Below, piece by piece: positions 34,834 to 40,557 of a stretch of DNA of 40,557 bases. The DNA is taken from positions 13,224 to 53,780 of the forward strand of contig JAUNWX010000012.1 in assembly GCA_030540075.1 (NCBI GenBank). The letters are read 5' to 3'. The stretch's first letter is position 1. Each line of letters begins with the position of its first letter. A program made the position numbers and the translations under genes. Under the pieces are notes generated by a model. It was given only the letters and a program-made list of their open reading frames with translations, did no database searches and was not told where the DNA came from. The stretch comes from Lachnospiraceae bacterium (lineage in GTDB: Bacteria; Bacillota; Clostridia; Lachnospirales; Lachnospiraceae).

Positions 34834-35457
34834 TTAATCTGCTAATGAATGCTCATTGCATGCCTGCCAGGTCGAAGTATTATACGGATGCTTGTTTTCA
34901 CGAACCGGAATACGATCCTCTACAGAGATATCATCCACTGCCCGATGCATCTCGGAAAGTTCGGCATCCTCATTTCCTGCCACCTTATTAAGCGCTCTCA
35001 ATACGGTATAATGACTGATGCAACGGCAGAAATTACCGGAAAGCGCTTCCTGAATTTCCTCCGCAGTCGGATGCGGATTATGCATGAACAGTGCCTTCGC
35101 CGACATGATGATACCTGGTGTGCAGTAGCCACACTGGAAAGAGTACTCATCGATAAAGGCCTGCTGAATCGGATCGAGTCCCTTCTCCGGATCCTCCAGT
35201 CCTTCGATGGTGATGATATCACTACCATCACAGTCCACCGTGAGTGTCATGCAGGATGCGACTGCATACGTATCCTTGATTACGGTACAGCACCCACATG
35301 CACCTTCGTTACAGGACGATTTCGTTCCGGTCAATCCCAGACGATTTCTTAATGTATCTACGAGTGTTTCGGATGGTGGAAGCTGTCCAAAGGCCGTGCC
35401 GACAGAAAACGTATATTCTCGTTTGTTTACTGTCAGAGTTACAAAATCCTTTTTCAT
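34834..35457 (-). CDS. Molybdenum hydroxylase 2Fe-2S subunit
   Basis: This electron-transfer subunit has two [2Fe-2S] sites. The plant-type site is CNEGACGCC followed by a later cysteine in SCMTL. The helical site is QCGYCTPGIIMSA with NFCRCISHYTVLRA. The start at 35457 (MKKDFVTLTVNKREY, 207 residues) has AAGGAGG 10 bases upstream; an upstream in-frame extension overlaps the promoter and operator. A C-terminal tail of about 45 residues (EDAELSEMHRAVDD onward) is longer than in most small subunits and is not a known domain. It is the first gene of the operon. Confidence 0.93.
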   Translation of the reverse strand: MKKDFVTLTVNKREYTFSVGTAFGQLPPSETLVDTLRNRLGLTGTKSSCNEGACGCCTVIKDTYAVASCMTLTVDCDGSDIITIEGLEDPEKGLDPIQQAFIDEYSFQCGYCTPGIIMSAKALFMHNPHPTAEEIQEALSGNFCRCISHYTVLRALNKVAGNEDAELSEMHRAVDDISVEDRIPVRENKHPYNTSTWQACNEHSLAD

Positions 35458-35502
35458 ACTTTTTGAACCTCCTTGTTGTTTATGATGTGACGTTTCATTT
35501 CG

Positions 35503-35550
35503 CGAACATCCGGGCCGCGGATTCGGACGTTCGTTTAGGTCGTTCGTTTG
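35503..35550 (-). promoter_or_regulatory. Operator-like repeats downstream of the hydroxylase promoter
   Basis: On the minus strand AAACGAACGACCT is directly followed by AAACGAACGTCCG, a 13-base direct repeat with two mismatches (within 35524-35549). An inverted repeat, CGAACATCCG (35503-35512) and CGGACGTTCG (35524-35533), overlaps it. They lie just after the promoter at 35561-35589, a fit for repressor binding. The TetR protein at 35870-36559 is the natural candidate. Confidence 0.5.
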
Positions 35551-35560
35551 ATTTGATTTT

Positions 35561-35589
35561 ATTTTAACGGTGTCACTATGTGTTGTCAA
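35561..35589 (-). promoter_or_regulatory. Promoter of the molybdenum hydroxylase operon
   Basis: On the minus strand TTGACA (35589-35584), a 17-base spacer and TAAAAT (35566-35561) form a near-consensus vegetative promoter. The leader to the first gene is about 100 bases and contains the operator-like repeats. Confidence 0.75.
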
Positions 35590-35746
35590 TATTGCACATA
35601 TATAAATGCGTTTTGTTTTAAAATAATATACGCTTTGAACAATCAATAATTCAAAAAACAGGCACTAATGTATGCCCGAATCATATGTTAGTCCGTTCTA
35701 ACTGTGCATTTTGTACAGTGGCTTGTCTGATACGCTCTATCCGCGC

Positions 35747-35794
35747 AATAAAAAACCATCACCCGGAAGTATGTTTCTTCCAGTTGATGGTTTA
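35747..35794 (-). terminator. Intrinsic terminator of the thiF-tetR transcript
   Basis: On the minus strand AAACCATCA pairs with TGATGGTTT (35785-35793 with 35753-35761) and the inner CTGGAAG with CTTCCGG, followed by TTTTTTATT. It lies about 80 bases after the tetR stop and insulates it from the hydroxylase operon. Confidence 0.8.
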
Positions 35795-35869
35795 GATCAC
35801 TCAGATTATTTTGTATGCATGCTGCAACTCAGCTTCATGCCTTTCGCTTTTCATCGTATCACGTTCAGC

Positions 35870-36559
35870 TCATCTGATCTCGATCCGGTCGTCGGAACCT
35901 ACATATGAGGCTCCCTCGACTACACCGTGCACGATCATAAGGCAATCATTCTTTATCATCTTCGGGATCCATTCTCTGACCGGCGCTGAAGCTGTTTTCT
36001 TTGATATAAACGGCGAAACCAGATGCTGGTGCTCTCCGAATGAAATGATACTGCCATTGACGTGACGACTCACGATAAAGGCTTCTTCGAGATTTAGTCC
36101 CGGAGCTAAAAACTTCAGGAGCTGAGCCATCACACTCTCCACCTCCGTGAAGAGGATGTTCGCCAGTGGCTGATCTCCCTTCGGCCCGCGATCTTCCTGC
36201 CATACCATATGTACAGTACAGCGGTTACTCCTGGAAAAAGCGGCTTGTAACTGCAGATCGATGATTTCTTCGATATAAGCAAATGCCTTTTCCTTCGTCA
36301 TCGTATGCTCATCAAAATCCCGGTTTACTTTCTCATACATCGAGTTGTAATAATCACCGACCTGCTCCCCGAGATATCTGAGAGTTTCCTGGTATAGTCC
36401 CTCTTTACCATTATAATGAAACGAAATCGCAGACAGATTCACACCCGCTTCCGTCGCAATCATACGCGTAGATGTTCCTGCATAACCATATTCAGCAAAG
36501 AGCCTGATGGCTGTTTTTAAAATCCTTTTTTTGGTATCATCTCTATCTTTCTTTTCCAT
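35870..36559 (-). CDS. TetR-family transcriptional regulator
   Basis: Residues about 8-55 form the TetR DNA-binding domain (TKKRILKTAIRLFAEYGYAGTSTRMIATEAGVNLSAISFHYNGKEGLYQETL). The 170-residue remainder is a helical ligand domain, perhaps of the CecR/YbiH type. A GAGGAAAA site precedes the ATG. It follows the ThiF-like gene by 13 bases, with its terminator after the stop. The hydroxylase promoter lies about 300 bases past its 3' end. It probably represses the hydroxylase operon and is relieved by a substrate or CoA-thioester ligand; target and ligand are inferred. Confidence 0.88.
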   Translation of the reverse strand: MEKKDRDDTKKRILKTAIRLFAEYGYAGTSTRMIATEAGVNLSAISFHYNGKEGLYQETLRYLGEQVGDYYNSMYEKVNRDFDEHTMTKEKAFAYIEEIIDLQLQAAFSRSNRCTVHMVWQEDRGPKGDQPLANILFTEVESVMAQLLKFLAPGLNLEEAFIVSRHVNGSIISFGEHQHLVSPFISKKTASAPVREWIPKMIKNDCLMIVHGVVEGASYVGSDDRIEIR

Positions 36560-36572
36560 CCAAATTTTCCTC

Positions 36573-37592
36573 TTATAATCCGATATATTCTGAATAGATC
36601 GCCTTTGCTTTTGCTTCAGATGTTACATGTAAAATAATCGCACGTCCATCATAAAAAACCTGAAATGATGCATCACTGCCTTCAAATGTCAGATAATATT
36701 TATTTTTTCTGACATTTCCCAGGTTTGAAAGCTTTTTTTCCAGATCTTCAAGTGAAATGTGGCACCGTTTTTCCGGAAGGATCTGAATCGAATCTTCCCC
36801 ACATAATCGAGATGCCCTCACGCCTGTCACACGCCCTAAATAATGGAATTTCTGTCTCTGACAAATCGGGCAGTCTGCTTTCTTTTCCGGATGAAAATGA
36901 TGGAAGGAATTCTTCCATAAATCAAATGTAATCAGCCCCTGTTCCAGCGTATCCGCCGAAACCAGAATTTTAAGTGCCTCCTTCACTTCCAGCGAAGCTA
37001 CGACTGCCGTCGCCGGAGATAAAACGCCAGCTGTACTGCAGGTTTTCTGTGTGCTCTGATTCACAAATGGCTCTACCGTTCCCGTCACACACGCAAAGCA
37101 TGGGCCTCCCGGTAAAAAGCTCATCGTCATGCCCTGTGCTTCTACAGCTCCACCATAGATCCAGGGCTTACAGAGCTTTACACATACTTCATTGATAAGA
37201 TAGCGTGTTTCCAGATTATCCGTACCATCCAGGATGAGGTCTACATCCTGCAGGAAGCTTTCTGCATTTCCATAATTAAAATCCTCTGGAAAGGCCTCAA
37301 GCTGCACTTCGGAATTGATGCTATGCAGATGCTGCTTACAGGCCTCCGCCTTTAATCTGTGCATACGCACATCCTCTTCATCGTAAAGCATCTGACGTTG
37401 TAAGTTATGCAGTTCTACAAAATCCCGGTCAATGAGGCGCAAAAAGCCGATACCGGCTCTTGTAAGTTCTTCCGCGATGACGGTTCCGAGTGCTCCCAGG
37501 CCGATGATGGCCACCCTGCTTCGTCTTATCTTTTCCTGTCCGTCTTTCCCGATTCCATAGAATCGTTCCTGCCTGGAATAGCGATCATTCAT
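36573..37592 (-). CDS. ThiF/MoeB/HesA-family adenylyltransferase
   Basis: An E1-like enzyme that adenylates the C-terminal glycine of a small sulfur-carrier protein. ATP-binding VAIIGLGALGTVIAEEL is at about residues 27-43, with DRDFVELHNLQRQ, DGTDNLETRYLIN and the paired zinc cysteines (GPCFACVTG and DCPIC). A C-terminal extension of about 85 residues follows the last zinc motif. I start at 37592 (MNDRYSRQERF); an ATG at 37604 is also possible. It is divergent from a MoaD/ThiS-like gene whose product should be its substrate. No thiazole genes are near, so a molybdopterin role fits better. Confidence 0.88.
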   Translation of the reverse strand: MNDRYSRQERFYGIGKDGQEKIRRSRVAIIGLGALGTVIAEELTRAGIGFLRLIDRDFVELHNLQRQMLYDEEDVRMHRLKAEACKQHLHSINSEVQLEAFPEDFNYGNAESFLQDVDLILDGTDNLETRYLINEVCVKLCKPWIYGGAVEAQGMTMSFLPGGPCFACVTGTVEPFVNQSTQKTCSTAGVLSPATAVVASLEVKEALKILVSADTLEQGLITFDLWKNSFHHFHPEKKADCPICQRQKFHYLGRVTGVRASRLCGEDSIQILPEKRCHISLEDLEKKLSNLGNVRKNKYYLTFEGSDASFQVFYDGRAIILHVTSEAKAKAIYSEYIGL

Positions 37593-37686
37593 ATCCTCTC
37601 CCATCTTATCCTGTTAAGTAATCACAAGTGACGATTCGAAAGCTTTCATTTAAAGCGCATGACAGCGGTTTTTTAACCCTATGTAA

Positions 37687-37718
37687 TATATAACTCTTTT
37701 CACAAATTAGGTCAAACG
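37687..37718 (-). promoter_or_regulatory. Promoter of thiF-tetR with an overlapping GGTCAAACG motif
   Basis: On the minus strand TTGACC (37715-37710), 17 bases and TATATA (37692-37687) form a good vegetative promoter. The -35 box is part of GGTCAAACGTTC, which resembles the palindrome before the molybdenum run (24725-24736). A divergent promoter for the MoaD-like gene is likely nearby (TAATAT at 37760-37765), though its -35 is unclear. Confidence 0.55.
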
Positions 37719-37857
37719 TTCATATCATTTTTGCTTGCTTAAACACTCATTTCGGTGGATAATATAGGCATTACGAAGGCTGTATCGGCCTATGAGCCGC
37801 GGCTGGATAGTTCAACTATTCCGCTCAGCATGGAAGGAAAACAGAAAGAAGGTCGTC

Positions 37858-38103
37858 ATGGGATGGCATGGTGAATTTAAGATTCATGTAAAATTCATGG
37901 ACGAAGAAACCGATCCGGAGATTCGTCCTGGAACGACTCTGAAAGAGTTTATTATGCGCTTTATGGAGGATAATCTGCTGGATAATAAAGACAGTGGATG
38001 CTTCGTGAACTGTAACGGCGAAAACATGACCGATAAACTGGACTATATTTTAAAAGAAGGTGATCAGTTAAACATATCGCTCATGCTTCTTGGTGGAGGT
38101 TAA
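37858..38103 (+). CDS. MoaD/ThiS-like sulfur-carrier protein
   Basis: A small beta-grasp protein of 81 residues starting MGWHGEFKIHVKF. RPGTTLKEFI and VNCNGENMTDKLDYILKEGDQLNISLMLLGGG follow. The C-terminal Gly-Gly-Gly is the hallmark of MoaD/ThiS carriers, which are adenylated by a ThiF/MoeB protein and carry thiocarboxylate sulfur. I start at 37858, with AAGAAGG upstream. Its divergent neighbour is such an activating enzyme. No moaE is present in the window, so whether it forms molybdopterin synthase is open. Confidence 0.85.
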   Translation: MGWHGEFKIHVKFMDEETDPEIRPGTTLKEFIMRFMEDNLLDNKDSGCFVNCNGENMTDKLDYILKEGDQLNISLMLLGGG

Positions 38104-38106
38104 CGC

Positions 38107-38298
38107 ATGGATATTACAATGGGAAATCTGCGTCACGCATGCAAGTACTACTTCTGGGAGATTGATTTCTACAATGAACATGGTGGAGAACACACCTGCA
38201 GCTACCAGGGAAACCTTGCAAAGGATGGACAGGCAGGTACGTGTTCTGAGGAAATCTGTCCATTTCTTACGCATGCAGACGATGAAGGCTTCGAATAA
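38107..38298 (+). CDS. Small cysteine-containing protein, unknown function
   Basis: A 63-residue protein beginning MDITMGNLRHACKYY and containing cysteines at 12, 31, 46 and 51 and several histidines. The start has GGAGG 7-8 bases upstream, formed by the 3' end of the preceding gene, and lies 3 bases after its stop. This indicates translational coupling to the MoaD/ThiS-like carrier. I recognise no family. The cysteine spacing suggests metal or sulfur binding. A coding call rests on the ribosome binding site, coupling and composition. Confidence 0.65.
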   Translation: MDITMGNLRHACKYYFWEIDFYNEHGGEHTCSYQGNLAKDGQAGTCSEEICPFLTHADDEGFE

Positions 38299-38315
38299 AT
38301 CTATTCGAAGCCTTC
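38284..38315 (+). other. Hairpin overlapping the stop codon of the small cysteine protein
   Basis: GAAGGCTTCGAATA (38284-38297) and TATTCGAAGCCTTC (38302-38315) form a perfect 14-base-pair stem with an AATC loop. The TAA stop (38296-38298) lies at the top of the stem. No T-tract follows on either strand, so it may protect the 3' end or act as a factor-assisted terminator. Confidence 0.65.
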
Positions 38316-38367
38316 CGTCATCCACATATTCTCATATTCTCAGCTCATTGAAGGTGCATGCACTTTT

Positions 38368-38871
38368 TCAATGGGCTTTCGTTTTATTCTCTTCAAAATC
38401 AAACCCGATGCGTTCTTTCCCCGGCTCATACACGACATCCCCGCAGCGCCGGAATCCATAGCGCTGGAGTGCCTGCTGCATCGGCCGGTTCTGTTCATGT
38501 GTGTCGATGCGGAGATAATCCGTCTGTGCTGCGCAGAAGTCGAAGCACGTCCGTCCGACACCGCGCGTAACGCCATCCGACGCAACGCGGTGAATCACGC
38601 CATACGGCTTCTCCGCGCTCCATGCGCCGTTCGTGATGACATCGTACACTGGCTCATGCCCGATGAAAAACACGAAGGTCCCGACGATGCGTCCCTGCTC
38701 GAGAACCACGTAGCTCCGTCCCAGCGCGATGTCCTCCTCGAGCACCGCACGCTGCGGGTAGCCGTCGCCCCACTGCCCCGGGTTGCCGCTTGCCGCCATA
38801 AACGCGCGCGCCGCCGCAAAAATCTCCATCATCCGGTCGAGGTCCCCGACCCTGCTCTTTCTGATTTCCAT
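38368..38871 (-). CDS. GNAT-family N-acetyltransferase
   Basis: A single GNAT domain of 167 residues starting MEIRKSRVGDLDRMMEIF, with GRSYVVLEQGRIVGTFVFFIG, the acetyl-CoA binding region GVTRGVGRTCFDFC, and RIDTHEQNRPMQQALQRYGFRRCG near the end. I prefer the ATG at 38871, since AGAAGG is properly spaced. Two upstream in-frame ATGs lack a site. Substrate unknown. It is convergent with the small cysteine protein and lies beyond the accessory region. Confidence 0.85.
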   Translation of the reverse strand: MEIRKSRVGDLDRMMEIFAAARAFMAASGNPGQWGDGYPQRAVLEEDIALGRSYVVLEQGRIVGTFVFFIGHEPVYDVITNGAWSAEKPYGVIHRVASDGVTRGVGRTCFDFCAAQTDYLRIDTHEQNRPMQQALQRYGFRRCGDVVYEPGKERIGFDFEENKTKAH

Positions 38872-38995
38872 TTCCTTCATCCTTCTGTTTTTTCGTTCAA
38901 TGCGGTCGTCCGGCACTCGCCCTGCAGTCTGTGGTCACCGCGCAGCTTCGCTTCTCGTCTCCCGCGACGATTTTCTATTTCATCAGGCTGAGAGC

Positions 38996-40042
38996 TTAGA
39001 TCTCCATCATCCGCCAGTACAGTGTTCCGCCCTCATCCGCCTGCGTGTTTTTCGCCGGGCGCAGTGATGCAGTGATGTTTCTCTCCATCCGAGCGGCACA
39101 CGGATACACTTCGGTCCCCTGGATTTCAGGATTAACCGGCTTAATTTTATTCCTGACACTTGTCTGTTCCTGACACTCTGCAGCTCCCATCCTCCGCACG
39201 AGGAGGTTCGTATGCGTGAATCCCGCCCAGCGTGCGACCTCCATCGCCTCCTCGAAGCCACCGTCGAGCAGCTCCTTCTGGTGCGCATCCGCGGAGATCA
39301 CGATCTCACCACCGAGCGCATGAAGATGCCGCAGCAGCTCCGGTCGCGGATACAGTTCCTTCTTCCGCCCGCGGTTCACCGCGCCACAGTTGATTTCAAA
39401 CGGAAGCCCGTACGGCACAAGTGCCTCCATCGCCCGCCGCGCCGGCAGGATGTAGCGCTCACTCGTCTCATCGAGGAAGTGGCCACCATCCGCGCGCGAA
39501 AGGTCATTGAAACGCGTGATCAGGTCGAAATGCCCGATAAAGGTCGGGTGCAGCCGCGCCGCCACCATCGCCTCGAAACGGTAGTAATCCGCCGACAGCG
39601 CGTAGAAGTCACCGCCATAGTACTGTCTGCACTGGTCATGTAAGAGGCCAATGTCTCCATCCACGCCGATCAGATCCCAGTTTTCGGAGCCCTCACGGTG
39701 CGTGCCAAAGGCGGACGGCGCCGACCACACGGCAGAGCCCGGCACCGGCACGAAATGCGTCGAACCGATGGTATATTCCGCAGCGGCCACACATGACGGG
39801 TCGTAGACATTGTCCAGCTCCGCACCACGGAGGATGTCGATCTGCTCGCGGTACGCCGCCTGCAGACGGCAGATTTCCTGCGCGTAGGCCGCGTAGTCCA
39901 TCGAAACGCCCGGGTCCATGTGCCCGCTGAAGCCGAGATGCGTGAAGCCCCGGCGCAGCGCCTCCTGCACCACCGCCTCGGCCGTATCGGAGCCATCACA
40001 AAAAGTGGTATGCGTATGATAATTTGCTTTCAGTTCATTCAT
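38996..40042 (-). CDS. PHP-domain phosphatase (HisK/histidinol-phosphatase type)
   Basis: The PHP metal site is visible in NYHTHTTFCDG (residues 7-17), FSGHMDPG, GSTHFV, HFDLITRF (H171) and ISADAHQKE. HisK-type PHP proteins hydrolyse histidinol phosphate, but related ones have other phosphoester substrates and no his genes are nearby. At 348 residues it is longer than usual. Low-complexity stretches lie at about 101-120 and, near the end, about 287-338 (AAECQEQTSVRNKIKP onward) before the natural-looking tail LYWRMMEI. AAAGGA precedes the ATG. It follows the methyltransferase-like gene by 12 bases. Confidence 0.82.
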   Translation of the reverse strand: MNELKANYHTHTTFCDGSDTAEAVVQEALRRGFTHLGFSGHMDPGVSMDYAAYAQEICRLQAAYREQIDILRGAELDNVYDPSCVAAAEYTIGSTHFVPVPGSAVWSAPSAFGTHREGSENWDLIGVDGDIGLLHDQCRQYYGGDFYALSADYYRFEAMVAARLHPTFIGHFDLITRFNDLSRADGGHFLDETSERYILPARRAMEALVPYGLPFEINCGAVNRGRKKELYPRPELLRHLHALGGEIVISADAHQKELLDGGFEEAMEVARWAGFTHTNLLVRRMGAAECQEQTSVRNKIKPVNPEIQGTEVYPCAARMERNITASLRPAKNTQADEGGTLYWRMMEI

Positions 40043-40054
40043 AAAGATATCCTT

Positions 40055-40557
40055 TTACATCTCGAATGCCGCGTCCGACGCGAAGAAGATGTTGTTCTGC
40101 GGCACGAACGGACTGATCTCGTCGTCGCACTGCATGAGGAAGGTGTACGCGAACACCTTCTGAAAATTCTTCTGCTCGCGGCGCATCTGGATCGAGTGGA
40201 GTCCACGAAGCGCCGTCACCATATTGGCGGCATAGAGGCCACCGTCCGTGAGGCACTGGTGGAACAGCTGCGCCGACGCCTGCATGGATGCGCTCGACTT
40301 GTAGCCGATGTACGCGTCGTTCAGGATGGCGTCATATTTTACTTTATCTAAATTATTTTCCAGATACCGGTGGCCGTCGCCGACGATGACGCGGAGGCGG
40401 TCCGGATACTGCGCTTCCAGTGCGCGCAGTCCGAAATACTCCCGCGCGATCTCGACGATCGTCGGGCTCAGCTCGATCACGTCGATCGACTTCTCCGGAT
40501 AATTCTTCAGAAAAAAACGAGGGTAGGCGAAGCCGCCGCCCCCGATCAGCAGCACCC
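40055..40557 (-). CDS. Spermidine-synthase-like methyltransferase-fold protein, C-terminal part
   Basis: The gene enters from the right edge; its N-terminus is missing. VLLIGGGGFAYPRF is the SAM-type glycine loop and IDVIELSPTIVEIAREYFGL the acidic strand. RVIVGDGHRYLEN and YDAILNDAYIGY follow, where polyamine synthases have their catalytic Asp region. The end of the domain is complete. Such proteins include spermidine synthases and unassigned fused membrane versions; without the N-terminus I cannot choose. Confidence 0.75.
   Translation of the reverse strand, partial: VLLIGGGGFAYPRFFLKNYPEKSIDVIELSPTIVEIAREYFGLRALEAQYPDRLRVIVGDGHRYLENNLDKVKYDAILNDAYIGYKSSASMQASAQLFHQCLTDGGLYAANMVTALRGLHSIQMRREQKNFQKVFAYTFLMQCDDEISPFVPQNNIFFASDAAFEM

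Noticed and set aside
30083-35457. Annotation as a purine-degrading xanthine dehydrogenase
   Set aside because: No purine genes are nearby, the purine-binding glutamate is replaced, and the neighbours are CoA-thioester enzymes.
1-40557. CRISPR arrays, insertion sequences, tRNA or rRNA genes
   Set aside because: No regularly spaced repeats, transposase genes or RNA gene signatures were seen; the only repeated elements are the two palindromes.

Overview
The window looks like the chromosome of an anaerobic, GC-rich Bacillota, most likely a Lachnospiraceae-type clostridium. The evidence is gene order (hprK-murB-rapZ; secG-rnr-smpB), a pheST operon under a T-box leader, strong AGGAGG-type ribosome binding sites, an OFA-type carboxylate transporter and family-I CoA chemistry. 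The species cannot be named from the sequence alone.

Layout. Positions 1-11,000 are housekeeping: rapZ (cut by the edge), murB and hprK on the minus strand, then murI (minus), secG, rnr and smpB (plus), and pheS-pheT (minus) behind a T-box riboswitch. Two intergenic regions, 2279-2512 and 6615-6854, hold long imperfect palindromes with a shared core. They appear to be two copies of one unnamed interspersed element. A compact structured RNA candidate lies at 10888-11053. Positions 11147-13640 carry an XRE-Uma2 fusion and a cysteine desulfurase.

Positions 13.6-24.7 kb hold a minus-strand run of eleven genes for molybdenum. It encodes molybdate uptake (modABC), cofactor synthesis (moaA, moaC, a MOSC-MogA fusion, a MoeA-like protein), and maturation or handling proteins (a domain-permuted XdhC, a histidine phosphatase-HD fusion, a MobA-type nucleotidyltransferase fused to a ModE-like DNA-binding domain, and a TylF-like methyltransferase).

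Positions 24.8-38.3 kb are the accessory heart of the window. On the minus strand are a three-subunit molybdenum hydroxylase, an OFA-family transporter, an acyl-CoA ligase, a fused family-I CoA-transferase, a hotdog thioesterase, and a TetR regulator behind a ThiF/MoeB-type activating enzyme. Divergent from these, on the plus strand, are a MoaD/ThiS-like carrier ending in Gly-Gly-Gly and a 63-residue cysteine-containing protein. The FAD subunit is striking: a complete GltD-like, iron-sulfur and NAD(P)H-binding flavoprotein is inserted inside the CoxM-type FAD domain.

Read together, the genes suggest that a carboxylic acid is imported, activated to a CoA thioester, and reduced or hydroxylated at a molybdenum site with NAD(P)H delivered through the inserted module. 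The CoA would then be passed from product to new substrate by the transferase. The layout resembles ligase-initiated, transferase-sustained CoA cycles known from carnitine, bile-acid and aryl-lactate metabolism, but the chemistry would resemble the 4-hydroxybenzoyl-CoA reductase family. The substrate is unknown. The window ends (38.3-40.6 kb) with a GNAT acetyltransferase, a PHP-family phosphatase and a truncated spermidine-synthase-like protein.
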